A DNA stretch of 64,000 nucleotides from Chloroflexota bacterium (GTDB lineage Bacteria; Chloroflexota; Anaerolineae; Aggregatilineales; Phototrophicaceae), in NCBI GenBank assembly GCA_011523615.1, contig WTGJ01000027.1, positions 521,333 to 585,332 on the forward strand. The letters run 5' to 3'. The position numbers were made by a program, and so were the translations under genes. Every line of letters starts with the position of its first letter. Position 1 is the first letter of the stretch. The notes beneath the pieces were generated by a model. The model was not told where the DNA came from and did no database searches. It was given only the letters and a program-made list of their open reading frames with translations. Shown in pieces: positions 41,090-50,400 of this stretch.

Positions 41090-43891
41090 TCACATGGAAT
41101 GCATGTCATACCAATTCGGGCCATACTCGGCATCTACCCGTAAGGGAACCAACAGCTCACAAACGGATTCCATGGTTTGCGCGACGATATGATGCGTGAG
41201 TTCGAGTTCTTTTTTGGGAACTTCCAACACCAATTCGTCATGCACCTGCAAGAGCATTTTGGCCCGCAAGTCGTTTTCCAGGAGTGCCCGATGCACGGCG
41301 AGCATGGCCAATTTCATGATGTCAGCTGCTGAGCCCTGGATGGGGAAATTGATAGCGACGCGCAACAGGGACTGAATGTGGTTGCGGTTCGCACCGGGCC
41401 GTTTCAGCGCTTTGAAATCCCCCAGTCTGCCAAACAGAGTGCGCAACTCCCCTCTTTCTTTGGCGATGCGTTGCGTTTCATCGATGTATTCTCGCACTCG
41501 TGGCAGTCGTTCAAAGTAACGTTGGATGAATTGGCTGGCTTCCTCGAAGGTCATCTGGCTCTCTCGCGCCAGACTGTTGGCACCCATGCCGTACATCAAA
41601 CCAAAATTCACTCTTTTAGCCAGGTCTCTTTGGGCAGCATCGACTGCGGACATGGGGATATCAAAAGCTGCCGATGCCGTGGCTCGATGGATGTCCTGAC
41701 CTTCATGAAAAGCGCGTATCAGCGCCTCATCTTGCGAAACATGAGCCAGAACGCGCAATTCGATCTGGTTGTAATCCACCGCCAGCAGATAATGGCCTTC
41801 TTGCGCAACAAAGGCCTTGCGGATGAGGCGCCCTTGTTCGCTGCGTATGGGGATATTTTGCAGATTGGGGTTGGAGCTCGAAAAACGCCCGGTCGTTGAC
41901 CCCCCCTGGTTGAAGCTGGTATGAACCCTGCCGGTAGTGGGATTCACCAGGTTGGGCAATGCATCGACGTAAGTGCCTTTGAGCTTGGTGATCTCACGAT
42001 ATTGTTGGATTTTCTCGATGATGGGGTGTTGATCCTTCAAGCTTTCCAAAGAGCTGGCATCGGTGGAAAAGCCCTGCGTCGTGCGGCGTAAATTCTGCGT
42101 GGGAATTTGGAGCTGTTGGAACAAAACCTCATTGAGTTGTTTTGGGCTGTTGATGTTGAAAGGATTGCCGTGGTTCAAACGGAAGATTTCGTCTTGAATA
42201 TCGGCGATGGTTTCCTGCATCTCTGCGCTCATATCATTCAAATAAGAGCGATCGATTTTGATACCTGCCTGCTCCATTTCGGCGATCACCGGCACGAGAG
42301 GCATTTCGATCTCAGCGAACAAACGCCGCACTTCGGCTTGAGTCAACTCGGGTTCCAGCTCTTGCCAAAGGCGATGGGTCAATGCGGCGTCAGCGGCAGC
42401 ATAAGGAGCGGCTTGCGCGATGGGCACCTGGTTCATGGTTTTTTGGGATCGGCCCGAACCCAATAGCGCTTTGATCTCCGTCATTTCAATGCTCAGTCGG
42501 TGAAAAGCGAGTGCCTTAAGCCCCAGTGGCGATGAATATTTTCCCGCCGGGTTCACACACCATTCCGCCAGCATGACGTCAAATGCGATGGGGTGGACGT
42601 GCAACCCGTAGCGCGCCAACATCAAGTGATCGTAATTGGCGTTGTAAGCCAATTTTGCTTTGCGCGGATCGGTGAGTGGCGGGGCCAGGTCAGCCAGGAC
42701 TGCTTCGATCGGCAACTGCTCGCCTTCATCGTGCCCAACGGGGATGTAGTACGCTCGATCTGCTTGCGTTGCCAAGGAGATGCCGACCAAGTCGGCCATC
42801 ATCGGATCAATGTTCGTGGTTTCGACATCCCATGCAATGGCTTCCGCTTCATTCAATTCGCGGAGCAATTCGGATAACGCAGCTTTGTCTTGCACGATGA
42901 TGGTTTCGATGACTTCATCGGCATGGCGAAATGCTTTGGTTTCTGCGTTCTGAGAAGTCGAATCCGCTGACTCAAACAGGGTCATCTGATCATCGGTCCG
43001 GTCAGCGCTTCTGGTTTTCTCTCCTGCCTGCAATTGTCGGGTCAACGTCCGAAATTCCAGTTCTTGGAATAGCGCGAGCACTTTTTCTACGTCAAATTCG
43101 TGGGCTACGCTCTCTGAAAGATCAATTTGCATGGGGATGTCGCGCTGGATCGTCGCCAACTCGTAACTGAGAAAAGCCAGTTCGCGCCCTTCTTTCAGTT
43201 TCCTCTGGTTCGCACCGCGGATTTCAGCGATATGATCGTAGATCCCCCTCAGGCTGCCATATTCGTGCAAGAGTTTGGTCGCGGTTTTTTGGCCAATCCC
43301 ACGCACCCCCGGAATGTTATCCGATGCATCACCCATCAAGGCTTTCAGGTCAATCAGCTGAGGGGGTTCCAGATCATATCGTTCACGGAATGCGCTGGGA
43401 TCGTAGACTTGATCGGGACCCCCACGTTGCGGCAGCTGGACTTCAACCCGCTCATTCACCAATTGCAGCAAATCCCGATCGCCGGAGATGATGCGGACTC
43501 TGATTTCAGGATGTTCCGCCAACTTTGCACAGGCAGTGCCGATCAGGTCATCTGCCTCATACCCTGCCAACACCAATATGGGGATGTTGAATGCGCGGAC
43601 CAATTCTTCGATGCGTGGCAATTGCTGGGCGAGTTCATCCGGCATTTTCTCACGCGTACTCTTGTATTCAGGCAATAGCTGCTCGCGCCCACTCATCCCG
43701 CGGTCGAAACTGACTGCCAGATACTTGGGTTTTTCTTTTCTGAGGAGATCCAGCAAGAGCCGAGCGAAGCCAAAAATTGCGTTCGTGGGTTCACCTTTGC
43801 TGGTCGAAAAAGCATCCACCCGCAAGCCAAAGAATTGGCGATAAGCGATTGCATGACCATCCAACAGGTAAAAACGAGACTCATCCGACAT
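41090..43891 (-). CDS. polA: DNA polymerase I
   Basis: Repair and Okazaki-fragment polymerase. It has 933 residues. The 5'-3' exonuclease (about 1-290) has LLDGHAIAYRQFFG and GDASDNIPGVRGIG. The 3'-5' exonuclease (about 330-520) keeps AWDVETTNIDPM, YNANYDHLM and YAAADAALTHRLW, so proofreading should be active. The polymerase domain (about 540-933) has the A motif VDYNQIELRVLAH, KRVNFGLMYGMGANSL, and the C motif LQVHDELVLEVP. A 33-codon open frame ends 4 bp before the ATG and may be a leader. Confidence 0.97.
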   Translation of the reverse strand: MSDESRFYLLDGHAIAYRQFFGLRVDAFSTSKGEPTNAIFGFARLLLDLLRKEKPKYLAVSFDRGMSGREQLLPEYKSTREKMPDELAQQLPRIEELVRAFNIPILVLAGYEADDLIGTACAKLAEHPEIRVRIISGDRDLLQLVNERVEVQLPQRGGPDQVYDPSAFRERYDLEPPQLIDLKALMGDASDNIPGVRGIGQKTATKLLHEYGSLRGIYDHIAEIRGANQRKLKEGRELAFLSYELATIQRDIPMQIDLSESVAHEFDVEKVLALFQELEFRTLTRQLQAGEKTRSADRTDDQMTLFESADSTSQNAETKAFRHADEVIETIIVQDKAALSELLRELNEAEAIAWDVETTNIDPMMADLVGISLATQADRAYYIPVGHDEGEQLPIEAVLADLAPPLTDPRKAKLAYNANYDHLMLARYGLHVHPIAFDVMLAEWCVNPAGKYSSPLGLKALAFHRLSIEMTEIKALLGSGRSQKTMNQVPIAQAAPYAAADAALTHRLWQELEPELTQAEVRRLFAEIEMPLVPVIAEMEQAGIKIDRSYLNDMSAEMQETIADIQDEIFRLNHGNPFNINSPKQLNEVLFQQLQIPTQNLRRTTQGFSTDASSLESLKDQHPIIEKIQQYREITKLKGTYVDALPNLVNPTTGRVHTSFNQGGSTTGRFSSSNPNLQNIPIRSEQGRLIRKAFVAQEGHYLLAVDYNQIELRVLAHVSQDEALIRAFHEGQDIHRATASAAFDIPMSAVDAAQRDLAKRVNFGLMYGMGANSLARESQMTFEEASQFIQRYFERLPRVREYIDETQRIAKERGELRTLFGRLGDFKALKRPGANRNHIQSLLRVAINFPIQGSAADIMKLAMLAVHRALLENDLRAKMLLQVHDELVLEVPKKELELTHHIVAQTMESVCELLVPLRVDAEYGPNWYDMHSM

Positions 43892-43895
43892 GGGG

Positions 43896-43997
43896 TTACT
43901 CAGGCTTGCTATCGATTTCAGGAAGAACCATCTTCACCAGCATTCCGCAAATCACTTCTCGCAACGGAACGAAATTTCTGTCGCGACAAACGGACAT
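43896..43997 (-). CDS. possible 33-residue leader ORF before polA
   Basis: The ATG at 43997 opens a 33-codon frame that ends with TAA four bases before the polA ATG, so its translation could feed ribosomes into polA. The peptide (MSVCRDRNFVPLREVICGML and 13 more residues) matches nothing I recognise. No clear ribosome binding site precedes it. It could be chance; there is no other gene in this 250-bp gap. Confidence 0.25.
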   Translation of the reverse strand: MSVCRDRNFVPLREVICGMLVKMVLPEIDSKPE

Positions 43998-44056
43998 CCA
44001 GACAGCAATGCCAACCGCTGCATACGTTCAGCATCGATAAGGATGATTGATCCGCT

Positions 44057-44065
44057 ATTGTAGCA
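44057..44065 (-). promoter_or_regulatory. extended -10 promoter candidate for polA
   Basis: On the minus strand TGCTACAAT forms an extended -10 (TGn plus TACAAT) about 165 bp before the polA ATG. No good -35 is seen. It would give a long leader that includes the 33-codon frame. Confidence 0.4.
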
Positions 44066-44141
44066 GAGTTCTCGCTCAATCTTTGACCGTTGTCTTTTGA
44101 CATGTGAACGGCAGGGAAGCTGCACCCGCCGTGATTGAGCT

Positions 44142-44576
44142 TTACCGTAACTCGTGGGAAGAATCGAGTGAAAATTTGGCTGAGGGAGGGCTCACGTCCG
44201 GTGGGACGTCCAGCATCCTTTGCAACGCCTCGATGAATTCGTGACGACTGAAGGGCCATCTGATTTCAGACACAGGCATCTTTGGCTGGGTAGCATCCCA
44301 TTTTTGGGCTTCATCCACCACCATAAGGATGCATAGATGAGCTTGCAGTTTGAACAGCTCTTCAAGGATGGGGCTTTCTCGATCGTGGAGCAGTGCAGAC
44401 GAAATCAGGACGACATCCACCGTAGTTTCACGAAGGCATTCCAAGGCGACCGGAAACTGAGGGAAGGCCCGGCTGCAGAATCTGTGATCGGCTTTCAGCG
44501 CTTTCGACATAGCAGCGAGCCGATCATGATCGGGGTCAATGATGACGATACGCAAATGACTGTGCACCACAATCAT
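44142..44576 (-). CDS. stand-alone degenerate receiver domain (pseudo-receiver)
   Basis: It has 144 residues and a receiver-like fold pattern: RIVIIDPDHDRL at the start, alternating hydrophobic strands, and EIRWPFSRHEFIEAL at the end. The residues needed for phosphorylation are gone. The second acidic position is Pro15, the phosphoacceptor Asp is Ser59 (VVLISS), and the conserved Lys before Pro is Trp107 (WPF). It therefore cannot be a normal phosphorylated regulator. No output domain is attached. It lies 55 bp after miaB on the same strand and before polA. It may act as a docking or sequestering partner, but its function is unknown. The receiver call is from pattern, not from a search. Confidence 0.65.
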   Translation of the reverse strand: MIVVHSHLRIVIIDPDHDRLAAMSKALKADHRFCSRAFPQFPVALECLRETTVDVVLISSALLHDRESPILEELFKLQAHLCILMVVDEAQKWDATQPKMPVSEIRWPFSRHEFIEALQRMLDVPPDVSPPSAKFSLDSSHELR

Positions 44577-44631
44577 CCGTCAAGATTGCATGGTCATTTT
44601 GTGCCAAAAGGGATGATTGGCAAACTTGAGC

Positions 44632-46053
44632 TCAGGCAGTCAATGAGATAGTTTCACGATGCCCATTCGGCTGCCAATTGGCATCGCTCAAGCGAGCTTG
44701 CATGCTCCATGGGCCCGTCCAGGTGATTTGGACTTCCACGAGTTTGCCCCGCCAATCTCGCTCATCTTCGAAGAACACCAATTTATTTTGCGGGGTGCGG
44801 CCACGCCATTTGTCCCGCTGGGTATCTTCCACGAGGACTTGTACGGTTTCGCCCAAATGATGCTGATTGATTTCGGCAACGACCCGTTTTTGCAAATCAT
44901 CCAATCGTTGGTGACGAATTTTCTTGACCGCTTCCGGAACATCATCTTCCATGCGCCTCGCGCTGACGGTATGCGGGCGCGGGCTGTAGCGAGCCAAATG
45001 GGCTTTATCCAGCTTCAGCTCCGCCAACAAGTCATAGGTGTGTTGAAACTGTGCATCGCTTTCGCCGGGAAAGCCGACAATGATGTCGGTGTGGATGGCG
45101 ACTTGCGGGATGATGGAGCGGATGGTTTCGACCAGTTTTCGGTAATCCTGAACCCGATAACCTCGTTTCATTCTGGCCAATACTTCATCATCCCCGGATT
45201 GCACCGGCACCTCAATTTGTGGCATCACTTTCGGCAGCTCCGCCACCGTCTCCAACAGTTCTTCGGTCATCCAATTGGGATGACTGGTCAGGAAGCGGAT
45301 TCGTTCGAGGCCACATTCCTCTGCTTCCCGGTGGACCACGCGCAGCAATTGCGCCAGGTTCGGCCCATCTGGGATATCCACCCCGTAACGATCGACGATT
45401 TGCCCCAATAGGGTGACTTCCTTCACCCCCTGCTGGGCCAAACTGCGCACATGTGCCGTGATTTTGCCGACGCTTCGGCTGCGCTCGATCCCGCGGCGGA
45501 AGGGGATGATGCAGAAACTGCAGGCATGTGAGCAGCCGTAGACCACCGGCACATGCGCAGACACCAATTGGCCTTGTTCTTCCATAGGGAGCAGGAGCTC
45601 TCCATCTTGGATGGCGTACCTCTCCGCCAATCGAAGTTGATCTTCTTCTCTGGAGATTGCTTCTATGTTTCTATCGTTCAGGAATTGAAGCAGGGGCTGC
45701 GGTTCAGATGGGGGAAGAAATACGTCGACATGAGGCAATTGCTTCCGCAAACGAAGCGGATCCTTGACCCCTACCAGGCAGCCCATCAAAGCGATGATCT
45801 TGGCGGGATTGTCCTCTTTGTATCGTTTTAGCTCTTGCAAACGACTGTAGGCTTTATTCTCCGCGCTCTGCCGGACCACGCAGGTGTTGATGATGTAGAG
45901 ATCGCTCTCGGTCGGATCAGCAGCGGCTCTCAGCCCAGTTCGTTCCAGCTCAGAAATGAGCAGCTGAGAATCTGCTGTGTTCATCTGGCAGCCATAAGTC
46001 CAGATATGATACTTCATCGCAGTACAGTGTCCCTCTGCATCAACGCTAGCCAT
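44632..46053 (-). CDS. miaB: tRNA-2-methylthio-N6-dimethylallyladenosine synthase MiaB
   Basis: Radical-SAM methylthiotransferase that modifies A37 of tRNAs reading UNN codons. It has 473 residues. N-terminal UPF0004 cysteines occur at YGCQMNTADS, INTCVVRQSA and ALMGCLVG. The radical-SAM triad is CSHACSFCIIPFRRG near residue 174. A C-terminal TRAM domain (about 390-460) includes VQVLVEDTQRDKWRGRTPQNK. The ATG at 46053 is used; an ATG at 46017 (MKYHIWTYGCQMN) would fit the family start better and cannot be excluded. Divergent from a glycosyltransferase gene. Confidence 0.95.
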   Translation of the reverse strand: MASVDAEGHCTAMKYHIWTYGCQMNTADSQLLISELERTGLRAAADPTESDLYIINTCVVRQSAENKAYSRLQELKRYKEDNPAKIIALMGCLVGVKDPLRLRKQLPHVDVFLPPSEPQPLLQFLNDRNIEAISREEDQLRLAERYAIQDGELLLPMEEQGQLVSAHVPVVYGCSHACSFCIIPFRRGIERSRSVGKITAHVRSLAQQGVKEVTLLGQIVDRYGVDIPDGPNLAQLLRVVHREAEECGLERIRFLTSHPNWMTEELLETVAELPKVMPQIEVPVQSGDDEVLARMKRGYRVQDYRKLVETIRSIIPQVAIHTDIIVGFPGESDAQFQHTYDLLAELKLDKAHLARYSPRPHTVSARRMEDDVPEAVKKIRHQRLDDLQKRVVAEINQHHLGETVQVLVEDTQRDKWRGRTPQNKLVFFEDERDWRGKLVEVQITWTGPWSMQARLSDANWQPNGHRETISLTA

Positions 46054-46106
46054 ATACTAATTTTCTTACGCACGCCCGTCAACCGTCGCATCTGCACCAT
46101 CAGGTC

Positions 46107-46135
46107 TTGGATTGATGCATCCGCGAAGTTAAAAT
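46107..46135 (+). promoter_or_regulatory. promoter of the glycosyltransferase gene
   Basis: TTGGAT (46107-46112), a 17-bp spacer and TAAAAT (46130-46135) end 9 bp before the ATG at 46145, so the transcript would have almost no leader. Confidence 0.55.
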
Positions 46136-46140
46136 CGCGG
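46121..46140. promoter_or_regulatory. inverted repeat over the -10 box (possible operator)
   Basis: CCGCGA (46121-46126) and TCGCGG (46135-46140) are perfect 6-bp inverted arms around an 8-bp AT-rich centre that contains most of the -10 box. A dimeric repressor bound here would block the promoter. No regulator gene is adjacent. Confidence 0.4.
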
Positions 46141-46144
46141 AATC

Positions 46145-47413
46145 ATGAGTGAGTGGCAACTCTTAGAAGCACTGAATGAATTTGATGTTACCGAAGCCGA
46201 AAACATTTTCGGTGCCGAGTTGAATGCTAATTTTGAAGATGCCTTAGCCGAGTATCGAGAGCAACGTGCACCGGTCCAACGGGTCGCCATCGTGGCGGAA
46301 GCATTCCTGCCAAAAGTGGATGGCGTCAGCAAGAGCGCTTATCTGACCATTCGCTACCTGCAACAAACCGGCAGGGAAGCCCTGGTTTTCGCCCCCGATA
46401 TCAGCATCCGCTCGGTGGGTGAAACGAGAGTCGTGCCGATGCGTTCGTTGGGTCTGCGGTTGGCGCCAGAAACTCGAATCGCGCTGCCCAGCCGAAGCAT
46501 TGGCAAGTATTTCGATGATTTTCGCCCGGACCTTTTGCATTTGTTCAGTCCGGTTTGGTTGTCGTTGAGCGCCGTGATGGCCGCTCGTAAACGAGGGATC
46601 CCCATCGTCGCCAATTACCAAACCGATCTGCCGGGGTATGCGATCGAGTATGGCTTGCCAAAGTTCACGGCACAGTGGGCCAAGCGTATGTTGCGTTTCA
46701 TGCACAATCGATGTCATGTGAATCTCGTTCCTTCCACGCATACGTTGTCGGAGCTGCAAAGTTGGGGCTTCAAGCGTTTGCGGATTTGGAAACGTGGGGT
46801 GAGTACCACCCGGTATCATCCATACAAGTCAACTCCACGGTGGCGGGAATCGCTGCTCAATGGTCGGGATCCGGCTGCACTCCTCTGTCTCTACGTGGGG
46901 CGCCTGGCTCAGGAAAAGAGAATTCGCCTCCTATCAGACGTCGCCCGGATGCCCGGTGTGGCTTTGACGATCATTGGCGATGGCGTCGATCGCCCCCATT
47001 TGGAAGCCGAATTTGCCGAGACCGACACTTTTTTCACCGGCTACCTTTTTGGTGAAGAGCTCAGCCAGGCCTTCGCCAGTGCGGACGTTTTTCTCTTTCC
47101 CGGAATGGCGGAAACCTTCGGCCAAGTGGTGCAAGAAGCGATGGCTTCTGGTTTGCCTTGCGTCGTTGCCAATAAAGGAGGCGCGGCAGACTTGATCGAA
47201 GACGGCACGAGTGGCTATTTGGTAGAACCCACCGCGGCTGCTTTCGCCAGCGCGGTTCAGCAGTTGCGCGATGATCGGGATCATTGCCTTCAGCTTGGCC
47301 AAGCAGCACGAAGACAGGCGGAACAAGCACCTTGGGAGAAAATTTTGTCTGAGTTGGAAGCGCATTACGAACACGCAGTAAGGTTGAACCAGCGGGCACA
47401 ACGACTGCGCTAG
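46145..47413 (+). CDS. GT4-family glycosyltransferase (SqdX/MgtA-like)
   Basis: GT-B fold enzyme that probably glycosylates a membrane lipid. It has 422 residues. A 40-residue acidic N-terminal extension is followed by the acceptor domain, which opens VAIVAEAFLPKVDGVSKSA like sulfoquinovosyl- and mannosyl-lipid transferases. The donor domain has VGRLAQEKRI near residue 244, IGDGVDRPHLEAEF, and the EX7E-type stretch MAETFGQVVQEAMASGLPCV near residue 321. Acceptor and sugar cannot be read from the sequence. It is convergent with addA, with 5 bp between stop codons. Confidence 0.88.
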   Translation: MSEWQLLEALNEFDVTEAENIFGAELNANFEDALAEYREQRAPVQRVAIVAEAFLPKVDGVSKSAYLTIRYLQQTGREALVFAPDISIRSVGETRVVPMRSLGLRLAPETRIALPSRSIGKYFDDFRPDLLHLFSPVWLSLSAVMAARKRGIPIVANYQTDLPGYAIEYGLPKFTAQWAKRMLRFMHNRCHVNLVPSTHTLSELQSWGFKRLRIWKRGVSTTRYHPYKSTPRWRESLLNGRDPAALLCLYVGRLAQEKRIRLLSDVARMPGVALTIIGDGVDRPHLEAEFAETDTFFTGYLFGEELSQAFASADVFLFPGMAETFGQVVQEAMASGLPCVVANKGGAADLIEDGTSGYLVEPTAAAFASAVQQLRDDRDHCLQLGQAARRQAEQAPWEKILSELEAHYEHAVRLNQRAQRLR

Positions 47414-47418
47414 ATCGG

Positions 47419-50400
47419 TCAATTGCCGGCAAGCTGGCCGGCTTGTTTGAGCCTTTCCTCGGGAATGGTGAGCGTCACGCCATGCTGAAGATAATGGATC
47501 GCAGCCATCAGCGGCTGGAACTCTTTGCAGCTATGGATCGCCTGATGATATGCGGCCATTTGCGGATCATACCGTTTGGCGTGTTCTGCCAAAGCCGTTT
47601 CGAGAAAGCGTCCTGATGGCAGCCGATTGGTCTTGTAATCGAGGATGCACCATTTTCCGTCTGATTTTTGGTAGAGCAAATCGATCCGGCCATGGATCAA
47701 GCTGGATTGCCGGCGGTAGGTCAAAGGAAATTCGCGGTGTATCGCCTGGAGGGGAACTGAACTCAATTCTGAATACAAACTCGAATTGCGATACTTCTCC
47801 AGGACCTGCACCGCCTCTGTGATCAGGAGCGCTGCCCGCTCTGTATCGCCGAAAGCCATCTTCCAACAGAGTCCTCGCAAGTACTCCTGTAGTGGCTTTC
47901 CTGGCATGGGCAGCGGGTGTTGACGGAGCGCAGCATGGAGCAACAAGCCGAGTTCACGATGGGAGCTGGTACCTTCTACTTCATCCCTGTCACCTGCACT
48001 CTCTGCTGAAGTAGAAACTTCATCAGCAAATACGTGATGAGATGAGGGTTGTGAACGGGTTGCATTCAACTGGCTCGCAGCAAGGTTGTGCAGTTTCGCC
48101 GATGGCGATTCAGCCACTTTTTCCAGCAAGGATGTATCAATGGCTGCTGCAATGGGTGGCTGGTCTGCGATGATTCGGCTGATCGGAGCAATCGGTGAGG
48201 CTTGTTGGCTATGTGAGCTGTGAGCCGGGGGAGACTTTGCAAGGTACAATTGCGCCCTACCCCAGGAATAACGTTTCAACACTGGCACATCGGGTTCGAG
48301 CTTTGCCAGGGCATCTTTGCCGAACCAATCGAGCACCGCCTCCCAGTTCGCGCCTTCTTTTTGCCAGCCTCCTTTTTTATTTTCATGAACCATGCCGGAA
48401 AGAATCAGGCGGTCCCTAGCTCGGGTCGCGGCCACATACATGATGCGTTTCTCTTCCGCAGCCGCTTTCTTGATCTTGATTGCTTTGGCTTTACGATATG
48501 CATAGCCTTCTATCTCTTCCCTTCGTTCATCCAAAACGATGCACGCCGGACCTTCATTCGTGGGATCGAGAAATGCTTCTTTTGGATCACTTTCCAGTCT
48601 GCGGCCGATATCCGCCAGTACCACGATGGGGAATTCCAAACCTTTGCTCGAGTGAATGGACATCAGCGAAACCGTATCAGAAGAGGAGATTTCTGCCTGC
48701 GCTACCGGCAGTTCATGCCTGCGATTCCTTTGGATGAAATCCAGGAAGTCAGCCAGTTGAGTATGCTCTCTAATTCGTGAAATTTCCAGCAATTTAGCCA
48801 GATTGTTCCTGGATTGTTCCCCGTCGTTTTGTGCCCCTACGATGGCAGGATAGGCACTGCGGTTCATCATCTCAGACAGCAGCTCAAATACACTGACTCG
48901 CCCCAACATGCGAGCAAGACTGGTGTACATGGCTAGGAAACGCTGCAACGGGCGCAATTCATCGTCCGGAAAATCCGCTACCTGGCCGGCCGCTGCCTTC
49001 TGCACCTGCTGGATCAGAGGCAATCTTTGCTGCGTTGAGTCTTCACGAATGGCTCGCAACAGATAGAGTGCATCATCAGAAAGGTTCCCAAAAGGAGATC
49101 GCAGCACACTCGCCAACGCCAAATCCTCCAGTGGGTTGTGCAAAGACTTCATGAAGTTGACGGCATCCCAAACCTCTTGTCGATCGAACAAACCGCGACC
49201 CGCATAAGATTTAAATGGCAATCCCAAACGAGTGAACACTTCTTCGTATAGATTGATATCCGAGAAAGAACGAAAGAGTATGGCAATATCATTGAACCGA
49301 GCTGGGCGTATGGTCGCATTCTCTGGCTCAATGATTTTCTCTTGCTGTGCGACGATGGCCAGCAATCTTTCTGCCAGCAAAGCTGCCTCCCATTTTCTGG
49401 CGGCTTTCCGGTCTGCTGGTAACTCGGCTTTTTTCAAGGCAGTTTGATCGATGCAGCACAGTTCGATATGGGCGACATACTCTGGTGCCGTCTCTCTTTG
49501 ACAAACCATCTTCGTCGGTTCTTCGACTTCAAATTCAAGAAGGGCCTGATTCTCTTCACGTTGAAATAGACAGTCGAAAAAATCATTCAAGCCGGCCATG
49601 AATGGCGCATGGCTGCGGAAGGATTGGGAGAGGGTGTATGGCGTAAAGCCAGCCCCGACCTTTTTCTTGACCTGCTGAAACACACTCACATCTGCGCCAC
49701 GAAATGAATAGATGCTTTGACAGGGATCCCCGACCAAGAACAAAGATTTGTGTTCATACCCATCACTCAGGGCTTGCATGATCTGCCATTGACGTTGATT
49801 CACATCCTGGAATTCATCGGCCAGAATATGTCCAATTTCCTCTTGATATCGCTCCCTGATCGCATCCTCTTGCAAAAGCTGAGCGCAAAGCCATTCCAGA
49901 TCATCATAATCCAGAGCATTCTTCTCCAATTTGATTTGGATGTAGCGCTGTTGTACTCGGTGGATGAGCGCCCACCACAGCTGCAAGTCATCCGCAGCGG
50001 CGCGATCGAGACCATCTGGCGGGGCGCCGATTTCGTCGCGATAGCAGCGAGCCGCCGTAACCCATCGTTTCAGTTGCGCCGTCGCCTCATCCTTGGCGAA
50101 TTGGCTCCCCCAGCGATCCTTTTTACCCGCTGCAGTCAGCCGGATCACTGCCAATTCCCTCAGATGCTCGTATTCTGCGTAGCGGTCGTCCTGGTTGTGA
50201 GCCAGGTGGATCGCCTCCAGGTGATGCGCTGCTTGTAGACATCTTTCGCCCAGGGCATCGTCCGACGGGACATCCAGGAAGGGGATCGAGTATTCTCGGC
50301 AAAATTCTGCGAATTTCACAGCAGCACGGGCCCGCCATTCGTCCTGCCATTGCCCTAGCAACTCCCCCGCAAGCGGAAACTTCGGCACGGGAAATTGCAC

